Assembly: GCF_000219535.2 (NCBI RefSeq)
Contig: NZ_CP007806.1
Coordinates: forward strand, 1,584,501 to 1,648,500
DNA length: 64,000 nucleotides
Direction: 5' to 3'
Origin: Brevibacillus laterosporus LMG 15441
GTDB taxonomy: Bacteria; Bacillota; Bacilli; Brevibacillales; Brevibacillaceae
Shown here: positions 1 to 9,255 of the stretch, in pieces
How positions within the stretch are numbered: the first letter of the stretch is position 1
Layout of the letters: the number at the start of each line of letters is the position of its first letter
Program-made: the position numbers and the translations under genes
The notes under the pieces: generated by a model
Database searches by the model: none
What the model saw: only the letters and a program-made list of their open reading frames with translations
What the model was told of the DNA's origin: nothing

Positions 1-1
1 G

Positions 2-1711
2 GAACGCAAGCTGGCAGAGAACTTGTTATTTCATACAAACGATGAAACCTTAGCAACGTTTACTGATTTTTATCGACAGAAAAAGAAAGAGGTTGTAAAA
101 GAGGTATCCAATCTGACGTTAGAAGAACGTTTAGCTAATTATGTGGTGGAAGGCTCGAAGGACGGATTAATCCCAGATTTAACCCTCGCTTTGGAAAAAT
201 ATGTTCCGCTTGATATTATTAATGGTCCCCTTATGAAAGGGATGGAAGAGGTTGGTCGCCTGTTTAACGGGAACCAATTGATTGTAGCAGAAGTGCTACA
301 GAGTGCAGAGGTTATGAAGGCGTCAGTTGCCTTTTTGGAACCGCATATGGAAAAGTCTGAATCAACCGTAAAAGGAAAAATCTTGTTAGCTACGGTTAAA
401 GGGGATGTCCACGATATCGGTAAAAACCTAGTGGAGATCATTTTATCCAATAATGGCTATGAGGTAATTAATCTAGGGATTAAAGTTGCACCAGAGCAGT
501 TGATTGCTGCTTGTCATCAGGAAAAACCAGATGCCATTGGGCTTTCAGGTTTATTAGTAAAATCAGCGCAGCAGATGGTGATTACCGCGCAGGATTTGCG
601 AAGCTCTGGCATTGATGTACCGCTGATGGTTGGAGGAGCGGCGCTCACGCGTAAATTTACAACAAATCGAATTGCTCCTGAATATGAAGGCATCGTTTTA
701 TTCGCAAAAGATGCGATGGATGGCCTGAACCTAGCTAATAAATTGCATGATCCGCAAGCTCGACTGAAGCTGGTAGAGGAATTACAAGCGCAAGCGACAG
801 TCAATCAGGCTCAAATAGAAGAAAAAGCTAGCGAATCAGTTGTTATTCCACAGCCGGAAATGATTCGCTCTGCGACAAGCATTACAACACCGGTCTATGT
901 TGCACCTGATTTGGAGCGCCATGTCTTGCGCAACTATCCGATTAACCATCTGCGTCCTTACGTTAATTTACGTATGCTGCTTGGAAAGCATCTTGGTATC
1001 AAGGGCAACGTGGATAAATTAATCGAATCAGGCGACAAGAAAGCGACCGAATTATATGAAATCGTAGATGATTTGCTAAATGAAGCGATCCGTAGTCAGA
1101 TTTTGCAGGCGAATGGAATGTATCAATTCTTTCCGGCTCAATCTTTTGGCAATGACATCCTGATCTATGATCCAAACGATCATTCAAAGCTGTTAGAACG
1201 TTTTACTTTCCCGCGTCAACCGCAAGCTCCTCATCTTTGTCTTGCTGATTTTTTACGGCCTGTGGAAACGAATGAGATGGATTACGTAGCTTTCTTGACT
1301 GTTACAGCCGGAAGGGGAGTGAGAGATTTAGCGCAGGAATGGAAAGAAAAAGGGGACTATTTACGTTCTCATGTCCTGCAAGCAGTCGCCCTAGAGCTAG
1401 CAGAAGCGTTTGCCGAACGAATTCATCATGTTATTCGCGATTCATGGGGCTTTCCAGACCCAGCAGATATGACTATGCTAGAACGTTTTGGGGCGCGTTA
1501 TCAGGGAATCCGCGTATCGTTTGGATATCCTGCTTGCCCGGATTTAGAAGATCAAGAAAAACTCTTTAAGCTGTTGTCGCCACAAGACATCGGAATTCAA
1601 CTAACAGAAGGCTTCATGATGGACCCTGAAGCATCCGTGTCAGCCATGGTATTTGCTCATCCTGAAGCCCGTTATTTTAATGCGACTCCACCAGTTGGAG
1701 TGGAAGTGTGA
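2..1711 (+). CDS. metH: Methionine synthase (cobalamin-dependent), C-terminal part, cut by window start
   Basis: B12-dependent methionine synthase transfers methyl from methyltetrahydrofolate to homocysteine in the cytoplasm. The visible part holds the helical cap, the cobalamin-binding Rossmann domain with the His ligand motif DVHDIGKN (codons from about 404) and a GGAALT loop, then the SAM-binding reactivation domain with GYPACPD near the end. The frame is open to the first base of the window with no stop upstream of the TTG at 23, so the substrate domains lie outside. The stop TGA is at 1709-1711; the next gene starts 28 bases later, suggesting one operon for methionine synthesis. Confidence 0.93.
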   Translation, partial: ERKLAENLLFHTNDETLATFTDFYRQKKKEVVKEVSNLTLEERLANYVVEGSKDGLIPDLTLALEKYVPLDIINGPLMKGMEEVGRLFNGNQLIVAEVLQSAEVMKASVAFLEPHMEKSESTVKGKILLATVKGDVHDIGKNLVEIILSNNGYEVINLGIKVAPEQLIAACHQEKPDAIGLSGLLVKSAQQMVITAQDLRSSGIDVPLMVGGAALTRKFTTNRIAPEYEGIVLFAKDAMDGLNLANKLHDPQARLKLVEELQAQATVNQAQIEEKASESVVIPQPEMIRSATSITTPVYVAPDLERHVLRNYPINHLRPYVNLRMLLGKHLGIKGNVDKLIESGDKKATELYEIVDDLLNEAIRSQILQANGMYQFFPAQSFGNDILIYDPNDHSKLLERFTFPRQPQAPHLCLADFLRPVETNEMDYVAFLTVTAGRGVRDLAQEWKEKGDYLRSHVLQAVALELAEAFAERIHHVIRDSWGFPDPADMTMLERFGARYQGIRVSFGYPACPDLEDQEKLFKLLSPQDIGIQLTEGFMMDPEASVSAMVFAHPEARYFNATPPVGVEV

Positions 1712-1739
1712 TCATAAACGACGAAAAGGGGGAGTCTCA

Positions 1740-3605
1740 ATGGGAAAACGAGATTTGCGGGCTTATCTCACACAGCACGTACTAGTGGGTGACGGAGCGA
1801 TGGCTACTCAGCTATACGAGCAGGGAGTTCCGATTGGCGTTAGTTACGAAGAGTTATGTTTGAGTAATCCACAGATAATCCGCAACGTACATACCGCTTA
1901 TTATGAAGCGGGAGCACGGCTGATTGAGACGAATACATTTGGGGCTAATCGGGATAGCTTGTCCCGATATGGCCTAGAAAGTAAGGTTACGCGGATGAAT
2001 CGAGCCGCGGTGACCCTTGCGAGGGAAGCGGTCGGAGATGATGCTTTCGTAGTTGGAGCGATGGGTTCAATTATTGCTGGACGTGTCCGAACTAAGCAAA
2101 TCGACCAATTTAAAGACCAGTTCGAAGAGCAAGCTACTTCTCTTTTGCATGCAGGTGTAGACGGAATTTTGCTGGAAACGTTCTTGGATGTTGATGAATT
2201 ATTGCTAGCGCTGGAGGTGATACGTCCTCTTACAGAGCTACCCATCATAGCCCAGCTTGCTACATTGGAAGTAGGTACCACGCGTGATGGGCATTCGTTG
2301 ACGTATGCCTTCCAGCAGATTAAGGATGCAGGAGCGGACGTAATAGGACTCAATTGTCGCTTGGGACCGGCAGAGATCCTGCGTTCCTTCGAAGCTACAG
2401 TGTGTCCAGATGATGTTTTTCTCTCTGCATTCCCCAATGCAGGCCGTCTTGGCATGGCTGATGGAACCCTTTCTTACAAATCATCTCCAGACTACTTTGC
2501 GGAAAGTGCTTTGCGCTTACATGAACAGGGTGTAAGACTAATTGGGGGTTGTTGTGGTACAACGCCAGAACATACCAGAGCAATTGCAGAAAAATTGGCA
2601 GGGCGCAAACCGCTTCCACGGGTGAATCCACCCGCTCCTATTCACTCGGAGAGAATTGAGGTGCAGGCCGTCCAAAAACGTCTTCAGCCAAGTATTATCG
2701 AAGAAGTAAAGCACCATCCTACGATTATCGTTGAATTCGATCCGCCTAAGGATCTGCATACAGAAGATTTCTTACAGGGCTGTTGTGCTTTACATGATGC
2801 CGGTGCGAATGCAATAACGCTAGCAGATAACTCACTAGCAACAGTTCGTATGAGCAATATGGCTTTAGGAGCCATGATGAAGCGATTAGGAATCGAGCCG
2901 CTACTTCACATTGCCTGCCGCGACCGAAATCTGATTGGACAGCAATCACATTTAATGGGTCTTCACGCACTGGGTATTGACCAGGTACTAGTTATTACGG
3001 GCGATCCTTCACGCTTTGGAGATTTGCCGGGTGCTAGTTCAGTCTATGATGTGAGCTCATTTGATTTAATCCGTATGGTAAAACAGTTAAATCAAGGCTA
3101 TGCGTTTTCGGGCAAACAATTGAAGCAGCATGCTCAGTTTATTGTCGGGGCAGCATTTAATCCACATGTGCGCCACTTGGATGCAGCGGTGGCTCGTTTA
3201 GAAAAGAAGGTTGAGGCTGGAGCTGATTACATTATGACGCAGCCTGTTTATGATGCCGAGACCATTGTACAAATATATGAAGCCACGAAACATATTCGTG
3301 TACCTATCTTTATTGGCATCATGCCGTTAACGAGCTCGCGTAATGCAGAGTTTTTGCATAACGAGGTACCTGGTATCAAGCTGTCCCCATATGCATTAGA
3401 ACAAATGAAGCTATTTACAGGTGAAGCCGCTCGTCAGGAAGGGAATCGTATGGCAAAGGAACTAATCGATGCAACGCTTCAATACTTTAATGGAATATAC
3501 TTAATTACCCCGTTCAATTACTACCAGATGACTGTCGAGCTGACCCAATATATCAGGCAACAAGAGCAAGTAAAAGCAGGCCTTAAAGAAGTGTCCAGCT
3601 CATAA
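1740..3605 (+). CDS. yitJ: Bifunctional homocysteine S-methyltransferase / 5,10-methylenetetrahydrofolate reductase
   Basis: A 621-aa fusion. The N-terminal half is a homocysteine methyltransferase barrel (GDGAMATQL near residue 18; zinc cysteines in the GLNCR stretch and the later GGCCGTTPEH stretch). The C-terminal half is a MetF-like reductase (FDPPK, ITGDP, YIMTQPVYD). The order and length match B. subtilis YitJ (about 612 aa). I chose ATG 1740 because AAAGGGGGAG lies just upstream; the longer in-frame start at 1653 lies inside metH. It would supply methyl-THF and accept homocysteine, the same step served by metH. Confidence 0.93.
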   Translation: MGKRDLRAYLTQHVLVGDGAMATQLYEQGVPIGVSYEELCLSNPQIIRNVHTAYYEAGARLIETNTFGANRDSLSRYGLESKVTRMNRAAVTLAREAVGDDAFVVGAMGSIIAGRVRTKQIDQFKDQFEEQATSLLHAGVDGILLETFLDVDELLLALEVIRPLTELPIIAQLATLEVGTTRDGHSLTYAFQQIKDAGADVIGLNCRLGPAEILRSFEATVCPDDVFLSAFPNAGRLGMADGTLSYKSSPDYFAESALRLHEQGVRLIGGCCGTTPEHTRAIAEKLAGRKPLPRVNPPAPIHSERIEVQAVQKRLQPSIIEEVKHHPTIIVEFDPPKDLHTEDFLQGCCALHDAGANAITLADNSLATVRMSNMALGAMMKRLGIEPLLHIACRDRNLIGQQSHLMGLHALGIDQVLVITGDPSRFGDLPGASSVYDVSSFDLIRMVKQLNQGYAFSGKQLKQHAQFIVGAAFNPHVRHLDAAVARLEKKVEAGADYIMTQPVYDAETIVQIYEATKHIRVPIFIGIMPLTSSRNAEFLHNEVPGIKLSPYALEQMKLFTGEAARQEGNRMAKELIDATLQYFNGIYLITPFNYYQMTVELTQYIRQQEQVKAGLKEVSSS

Positions 3606-3639
3606 GGAGCAGAGAGTTAATCATACCGTTCAGATAAAG

Positions 3640-3675
3640 GAAGACCCTTACAAGAAAACGTAGGAGGTCTTCTTC
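3640..3675 (+). terminator. Weak candidate terminator after yitJ
   Basis: Arms GAAGACC (3640-3646) and GGTCTTC (3666-3672) surround a 19-base loop, followed by a short T-rich stretch. It lies between two converging genes and could serve either strand. The long loop makes it weak. Confidence 0.35.
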
Positions 3676-3676
3676 G

Positions 3677-3895
3677 TTATGTACCTTTTTTACGGTTTTG
3701 GACAACGGAATAAATAAGGTGAACCATAACCAAAAAAATCAGAATGCCAAGCAAAATATTTGTGGTCTGTATTGCTTTACTTATCTTACTTAATTCAGAA
3801 TGAATCCCGATTAGAGCATTTCCTGTCTTACTGCTGATATCACCAATACTGTGTGCAATATCGTTAAAATATTGACGTAACGAAGAAAAATCCAT
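3677..3895 (-). CDS. Small membrane protein, unknown function
   Basis: A 72-aa protein with an N-terminal amphipathic/coiled stretch (about residues 1-45) and one C-terminal membrane helix (about 46-66) ending in a basic tail (QNRKKGT). A good ribosome site (GGAGGGG) sits 5-6 bases before ATG 3895. It converges with yitJ. The shape resembles small holin-like or phage-derived membrane proteins, but I do not recognise a family. Confidence 0.7.
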   Translation of the reverse strand: MDFSSLRQYFNDIAHSIGDISSKTGNALIGIHSELSKISKAIQTTNILLGILIFLVMVHLIYSVVQNRKKGT

Positions 3896-4126
3896 TGTTT
3901 CCCCTCCAACTCAAAAAAGTAGATATTAATTGGTTAGTATTCTATATTTGAGTAGATAATCACCAATTTTTCTTCCCAAATGTGACAAAACAGAAAAGAA
4001 AGTGAAAAATTTCTCATAAAGTGACAGATATAACTTTTGCATTGAAGCCGAACCCGTTATACTACGAATGTAGAATGAAATAGAGATTTTTTTTTGTATG
4101 TCCAAAGGGAAGGAAGTGTTAGAAGC

Positions 4127-4486
4127 ATGCTGCATCCTGTTGCTGAACAGTTAGTTTGTTTCTATGAAATAGGGAATATTGATGATTTTCCAAAGAAAGT
4201 AGGCCGAGTGGTTTGTGTAGAAGAAACAGAGGTTGCTCTGTTTCGTTTAGATGATGATCAATTCTATGCAGTGGCTAATCGCAATCCACATCCTAGGGGA
4301 GGCACATTAGTAGACGGAATCGTTTCTGATCTATTTTTGTATGACCCTTTGTACGACTGGAAAATTTCGCTGGTTGACGGAACAGTACAAGCTCCTGATC
4401 GAGGCCAAGTAGAAGTATACCCTGTAGTGGTCGAAGGAAAAACGGTGAAACTAGGCTTGCCTGCTTGCGATAACTTTTTATCTTAA
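4127..4486 (+). CDS. NirD-like Rieske-fold protein (nitrite reductase small subunit family)
   Basis: A 119-aa protein with the NirD fold signature (GGTLVDGIVSDLF, DWKISLVDG, VQAPD). The cluster-ligand positions of true Rieske proteins read NPH and DPLYDW here, so both cysteines and one histidine are replaced; loss of the cluster is known for NirD small subunits. GGAAGGAAG precedes ATG 4127; an upstream TTG at 4094 is less likely. It lies 35 bases before a formate/nitrite channel gene. No large NirB subunit is in the window, so its partner is unknown. Confidence 0.8.
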   Translation: MLHPVAEQLVCFYEIGNIDDFPKKVGRVVCVEETEVALFRLDDDQFYAVANRNPHPRGGTLVDGIVSDLFLYDPLYDWKISLVDGTVQAPDRGQVEVYPVVVEGKTVKLGLPACDNFLS

Positions 4487-4521
4487 CATACACGTGCCTA
4501 ACACCTAAGGAGTTGGAGACC

Positions 4522-5379
4522 TTGTATACTGATACTCTGGAAATAATGGCTAAGAACGCAGTAAAGAAAAAAGAGATGCTGGATAAAAGCATAGCCCGCT
4601 ATTTACTACACGCAGCACTGGCAGGCTGTTATGTAGGGATTGGAATCGTATTAATCTTAACGGTAGGTGAGCCGTTGCTACAAGCGGGTTCCCCTCTTAC
4701 GATGACATTGATGGGCGTGTCGTTTGGGATTGCTTTAACCTTGGTCATTTTTGCTGGTTCTGATTTGTTTACTGGTAATAATATGTATTTCACCATAGGA
4801 GCCTTAAGCGGGGCGACTAAATGGAAGGATGCAGGGAAGAACTGGGTATGGTGCTGGATTGGTAACCTACTCGGTGCAACTGTTTTCTGTCTGATTATTG
4901 TAGGTTCGGGTGTGTTTAGTCATGCTTCAAGCGACCATATGCTCTTTTATCTAGCAGCCAAAAAAATGAACTTACCAACTGTGCAATTATTTTTCAGAGG
5001 AATTCTTTGTAACTGGTTAGTCTGCTTGTCTATTTGGACAGCGACCCGGGCAAAGGAGGATACAGCGAAACTAATTCTGATTTTCTGGATGTTGTTTGCC
5101 TTTATTACCTCTGGCTATGAGCATAGTGTAGCCAACATGACAGTGCTAACGCTGGCGCTAATGCTTCCTCACCCAGAAACGATTACCATTGCGGGCTGGG
5201 TTCATAATCTGAGCATTGTTACACTAGGTAATATTGTCGGAGGAGCATTATTTGTAGGCACCATGTACTGGTTGGTATCGCCTATCAAAACCAAGATTAC
5301 AAAAGGCAAACAACAGGAAGAATGTAAAGAAATGAAGCAGGTAGCCCCAACAGATAGCGCTACCCTGCAAGCGAAATAA
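4522..5379 (+). CDS. nirC: Formate/nitrite transporter family channel
   Basis: About 285 aa with six membrane helices and the FNT landmarks GSDLFTGNN (helix 2 region), RGILCNWLVC and GYEHSVANM. The family forms pentameric inner-membrane channels for formate or nitrite; pairing with a NirD-like gene favours nitrite. AAGGAG at 4507-4512 fits TTG 4522 (9-base spacing) better than the TTG at 4513, which has none. The tail beyond the last helix is rich in K and Q. Confidence 0.87.
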   Translation: MYTDTLEIMAKNAVKKKEMLDKSIARYLLHAALAGCYVGIGIVLILTVGEPLLQAGSPLTMTLMGVSFGIALTLVIFAGSDLFTGNNMYFTIGALSGATKWKDAGKNWVWCWIGNLLGATVFCLIIVGSGVFSHASSDHMLFYLAAKKMNLPTVQLFFRGILCNWLVCLSIWTATRAKEDTAKLILIFWMLFAFITSGYEHSVANMTVLTLALMLPHPETITIAGWVHNLSIVTLGNIVGGALFVGTMYWLVSPIKTKITKGKQQEECKEMKQVAPTDSATLQAK

Positions 5380-5400
5380 TATATACTTCATTCGGGTAAG

Positions 5401-5438
5401 AAAGGTCTGTTCCTCGGCACGTGGGAGCGGGCCTTTTA
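5401..5438 (+). terminator. Intrinsic terminator after the nitrite channel
   Basis: A 13-bp stem including wobbles (AAAGGTCTGTTCC paired with GGGAGCGGGCCTTT), an eight- to nine-base loop and a T-run. Confidence 0.75.
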
Positions 5439-5663
5439 TATGTTTAATAAGCATCCCGTCATAGTAAGAAGATATGTGAAGAGATGACAGAATAATGAGA
5501 TAACTGGCAGAACAATCTGAATTCAGCGAGTGCACTTTTTCCTACTAAAAAAAACCAACCAAATGGTGTATTGTGGTACTATTACTGTTGATGGTAAAGA
5601 CCATTTACATAAACAATAGAGAGAAAAAACGATTATTTTTATTAAAAAGTGGGAGAGATTTAC

Positions 5664-6596
5664 TTGTCTAATAGCACGATAGCGTATATCAAAGTATCCA
5701 TTGCCATGTCTATAATAGGGAGCTTTGTAGTAGTAAATAAATTTATTTTAGAGCAAATCCCTATTTTTTTAGCATCTGAATTAAGGCTATTGATTGCTAG
5801 CCTTATCTTACTGCCAATGTTTTGCCGAAAGGAAAGAAGACTTCCTACCTTATATAAAAAAGATGTTTTTGTTTTACTTATACAAAGCTTCGTAGGGATT
5901 TTTCTATTTAGCATTTGCTTGCTATATGGCTTGCAATATACGTCCGCTGTGGAGAGCGGGATTGTACTGAGTTGTACTCCAGCTGTAATGGGGGTCATTG
6001 CGTACGTTTTTCTTAAAGAGAAATTAGGCTTTGCCAAGATTTCAGGGATTTTGTTAACCATTTTAGGAACGGTTTCTATAAATGTATTCGGAATTATTGC
6101 TACGAATAGTATAAGCTTTAGCTCATTATTTGGGAACTTTCTCATTCTTTGTGCTGTTATAGGGGATGCTATCTTTTTTTCGTTTGGAAAACTATTATCG
6201 AAAGCTTGGTCTCCTTTAGCTATCTCAACGGCGTTAAGTATTGTAGGGGCGATTTTATTTTTACCACTAGCTATACATGATGCATTAAGCGTTGATCTTT
6301 CTGAAATATCCATAACGATTTGGCTGTTGGTTTTCTACACAGCAATTGTCGTAACAATTTTAGCTGTCATTTTAATGAATCAAGGATTAAAAGTGATACC
6401 TGCTAGTGTAGCATCCGTGTTTACTGCGTTAACACCCATTACTACGATTTTATTATCGAGTTTAGTGCTGAAGGAAGATATCTATTGGTACCATGTTTTA
6501 GGAATGGGGTTTGTAGTATTGGGAATTATTGTCCTGACCCGAACAAAAGAAAAACCAGTAGGGATGAATGTAGTCAAAACAGACGAAGCTAAATGA
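5664..6596 (+). CDS. EamA/DMT-family permease
   Basis: A 310-aa membrane protein with about ten predicted helices in two EamA repeats (repeat 1 ends around FLKEKLGFAKISGILLTILG; repeat 2 ends around LVLKEDIYWYHVLGMG). This family exports metabolites or drugs; the substrate is not predictable. GGGAGAG at 5651-5657 places the start at TTG 5664; the GTG at 5649 overlaps that site. It stands alone, with a terminator on each side. Confidence 0.85.
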   Translation: MSNSTIAYIKVSIAMSIIGSFVVVNKFILEQIPIFLASELRLLIASLILLPMFCRKERRLPTLYKKDVFVLLIQSFVGIFLFSICLLYGLQYTSAVESGIVLSCTPAVMGVIAYVFLKEKLGFAKISGILLTILGTVSINVFGIIATNSISFSSLFGNFLILCAVIGDAIFFSFGKLLSKAWSPLAISTALSIVGAILFLPLAIHDALSVDLSEISITIWLLVFYTAIVVTILAVILMNQGLKVIPASVASVFTALTPITTILLSSLVLKEDIYWYHVLGMGFVVLGIIVLTRTKEKPVGMNVVKTDEAK

Positions 6597-6643
6597 TAAA
6601 TACGTCAATTGAGTGAATGTGTCATTTGTTCAATACCATTATA

Positions 6644-6700
6644 AATAGCCCCCTTGTGCAGCATCTAAAACAGGATGAGCATGCAAGGAGGCTATTTTTT
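6644..6700 (+). terminator. Intrinsic terminator between converging genes
   Basis: Long hairpin with arms AATAGCCCCCTTG and CAAGGAGGCTATT closed further by GCATC/GATGAGC, followed by a T-run. It also gives a stem on the minus strand, so it may serve the carboxypeptidase gene too. Confidence 0.8.
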
Positions 6701-6732
6701 ATATGTCTATAAGGAAATACCTTGTCTTATTT

Positions 6733-8247
6733 CTATAGCTGATATAAATCCTTATACTTTGTTTCTAGATAATGAACTAGATAGCTTGCATTTACTTTTT
6801 CCCCGGTAACGTGCTGCAAAAGCTCCTGAGGAGATTTCATTTTTCCGAATTGGTGGATATTCTCGCGTAACCATTGGTTAATCGGTGCAAAATCACCTGC
6901 ACGTAAAAGATCGTCAAAATTAGGAAGCTGTTTTTTCATTGCATGCGTAAATTGCGCGGCATAAACATTTCCTAGGGAATATGTTGGGAAGTAGCCCATT
7001 AAGCCGCTTGACCAATGAACATCCTGTAGGACACCAAGATCATCGCTAGGTACATCGACGCCTAGGTATTCTTTCATTTTCTCGTTCCAAATTTGTGGTA
7101 GCTCTCCTACTTCAATGGTTTCATTGATTAAGCCCTTTTCGATTTCATAGCGGACCATGATATGCAAATTGTAGGTGAGTTCGTCTGATTCCGTACGGAT
7201 AAAGGAAGGTTCCACTAGGTTGGCTGCCCGATAGAAATCTTGTAAGGCTACATCGGCAAACTGCTCAGGGAAAGCTTGTTGCGCCGCTGGATAGAAATGC
7301 TCCCAGAAAGGTAAGCTTCGTCCTACCATGTTCTCCCAGAAACGAGACTGGGATTCATGAACGCCCATCGAAGTACCGTTACTTAGCAATAGACCATTGT
7401 AAGCCGCATTTACATTTTGCTCATACATACCATGACCTGCTTCATGTATACTGCTCCATAATGCATAACGGAAGTCCTGTTCATCGTATCGGGTGGTTAG
7501 ACGGACATCGGTGGAGCCGAAGTGAATGCAGAAAGGATGGGTACTCGTATCCAGGCGTCCAGCTTGGAAATCAAAGCCGATTTTTTGGAGCACGAGCTGA
7601 TTAAATGCCGCTTGATCTGCTTTGGCAAAATGCTTTTCCATAAAGCTAATATTGGGGCGACGATTTGATTCATTGATGGCATGAACCAAAGGAACCGTTT
7701 TATCACGCAATAAGGTGAAAATTTGATCTAATTGTTTTACTGTCATACCAGGTTCATATTGATCCAACAGAGTATCATATTTATCTGGCTTTGCTCCCCA
7801 GTAATCAATGAATTCCAATTTCATTTTTACGATTTTTTCTAGGTAGGGACGGAACAGGGAAAAATCATTTTTTTCGCGAGCCTCTTCCCAAAGATTTTCA
7901 GCTTGGCTTGTAACAAGCACATATTCCTGATAACGGTCGGTAGGAATCTTTTTGTTTAAGTCAAAATCCTTTTTGGATTCTTCCACTAATTTTTGAGTGA
8001 CCGCATCTAATTGCTTGTAGGCTTGCTCCTCAGTTAGACGTTGTAGGAAATCCTCCATTTGATCGGATGTGGAAAGCTTGAATGCTTCAGTGGATAAGGT
8101 CGAAATCACTTCAGAGCGAGCATCCATTCCTTTTTTCGGTGCTTTTGTGCGAAGGTCCCAGTATAAGACGGCAGTTGCATTGTTGTACGCCTGAATTTTT
8201 TTAGAGAAAGTAATAAAATCGGCAGCTAATTGATTAATCGTACTCAT
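6733..8247 (-). CDS. M32 family metallocarboxypeptidase (Taq-type)
   Basis: A 504-aa cytosolic zinc carboxypeptidase with HEAGH at residues 268-272, the family-specific HESQSR at 297-302, and DLR and HPF motifs. The length matches the family (about 500 aa). It removes C-terminal residues from peptides with broad specificity. AGGAGG lies 9 bases before ATG 8247. It is a single-gene unit. Confidence 0.95.
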   Translation of the reverse strand: MSTINQLAADFITFSKKIQAYNNATAVLYWDLRTKAPKKGMDARSEVISTLSTEAFKLSTSDQMEDFLQRLTEEQAYKQLDAVTQKLVEESKKDFDLNKKIPTDRYQEYVLVTSQAENLWEEAREKNDFSLFRPYLEKIVKMKLEFIDYWGAKPDKYDTLLDQYEPGMTVKQLDQIFTLLRDKTVPLVHAINESNRRPNISFMEKHFAKADQAAFNQLVLQKIGFDFQAGRLDTSTHPFCIHFGSTDVRLTTRYDEQDFRYALWSSIHEAGHGMYEQNVNAAYNGLLLSNGTSMGVHESQSRFWENMVGRSLPFWEHFYPAAQQAFPEQFADVALQDFYRAANLVEPSFIRTESDELTYNLHIMVRYEIEKGLINETIEVGELPQIWNEKMKEYLGVDVPSDDLGVLQDVHWSSGLMGYFPTYSLGNVYAAQFTHAMKKQLPNFDDLLRAGDFAPINQWLRENIHQFGKMKSPQELLQHVTGEKVNASYLVHYLETKYKDLYQL

Positions 8248-8417
8248 AGACAGAACGCCTCCTAAAGAAAATTTTCTGATAAAAAATTTTTGTTTGAAAA
8301 TTATGTATAATATTGCGCGCCTACGATATCTTCGCTACACACGCTAACTGTCTCATTATTATAGCGGATTTTTGCTCTAAGTACATCTATCTTCAACAAA
8401 AGAAAAGTAGTAATTTA

Positions 8418-8890
8418 TTATTTGTTCGCTCTACATTTTGAATAACGGATGATGATATAGCCAATAAAGAAAATAGCAAGGATAGGCGCCATGATGATAG
8501 TCCAGTTCATCTCACTATTATGGCTATCTTTAGCTTGTGCGATCTCTTTAAAGAGCCAGCGAAGACATACTTTTGTTTTGGCATCCACCCACTGAGTCCT
8601 GTTATCATTTCCCCATTCTTTATCTCTGCCGCTAAATAGATTTCAGCATGGTTTGGAATAACTTTGTAACTGATAGCTTTAGGGGGTAGAGAACCGACTG
8701 AGAGCTTTTGGTCTTTGTCAGTAATCTCATTGATAAACTCAGGTTTTACTGTGATTTCATTTAAAATCAAATCTTCTTTCATTACATAAACCTTGTCTAA
8801 AGCGATCGGCTTACCAGTAAAGCCAGTGTCAGCCGCAATAAATAGTTCATAACCGTCATTACGCCAGGTTTCATTTCTTCTTACTCTTGG
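8418..8890 (-). pseudogene. Decayed gene with a C-terminal membrane anchor
   Basis: One frame (8507-8782 and codons upstream to about 8890) encodes a soluble domain and then runs off frame at GGCTCTTTAAAG near 8555. The +1 frame continues directly with a polar linker, one strong membrane helix (APILAIFFIGYIIIRY) and a lysine-rich end, stopping at 8418-8420. No start codon with a ribosome site is visible at the upstream end, where the frame meets a stop. I read this as a frameshifted remnant. The family is not recognised. Confidence 0.6.
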
Positions 8891-8936
8891 TATGCTGGTT
8901 TAGAACAGCTTTGATCTGACAAAAGATGGACTCCAA

Positions 8937-9131
8937 ATGGTAAAAGGCACCTTGGAAGCAGACGCACTTGTTAGTGATCAGCTACTTCTAAAGAAATCCT
9001 ATGTTATTCTTCAAAACAAGTCCGATCATCATTTTTATACGACCGATGATGCACACCCCCTTTGTTGTGAAAATATAGAAACCTTTTACATGAATGACGG
9101 ATCATGTTGGATAAAGTTTCAGGAAAGATAG
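8937..9131 (+). CDS. Possible small protein, unknown
   Basis: A 64-aa frame open from 8904, with a weak AGATGGA ahead of ATG 8937. The composition is protein-like (Cys pair, aromatic residues) but no family is recognised. It lies next to the decayed gene on the other strand and may itself be a remnant. Confidence 0.3.
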   Translation: MVKGTLEADALVSDQLLLKKSYVILQNKSDHHFYTTDDAHPLCCENIETFYMNDGSCWIKFQER

Positions 9132-9255
9132 GACGTGGTTGAAGAGATTCGTGTTGATTGTAGACTTTTCTCTTTTATCGTGGCGAGTTTGTTTGTATAA
9201 TCGTACTGGTAGAGAAGCGTAAGGAAGAATTTGATTGCTATAGGAGAATGAATAA

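Noticed and set aside
5660-6313. 217-aa minus-strand frame opposite the EamA permease
   Set aside because: Antisense shadow of a clear membrane protein gene.
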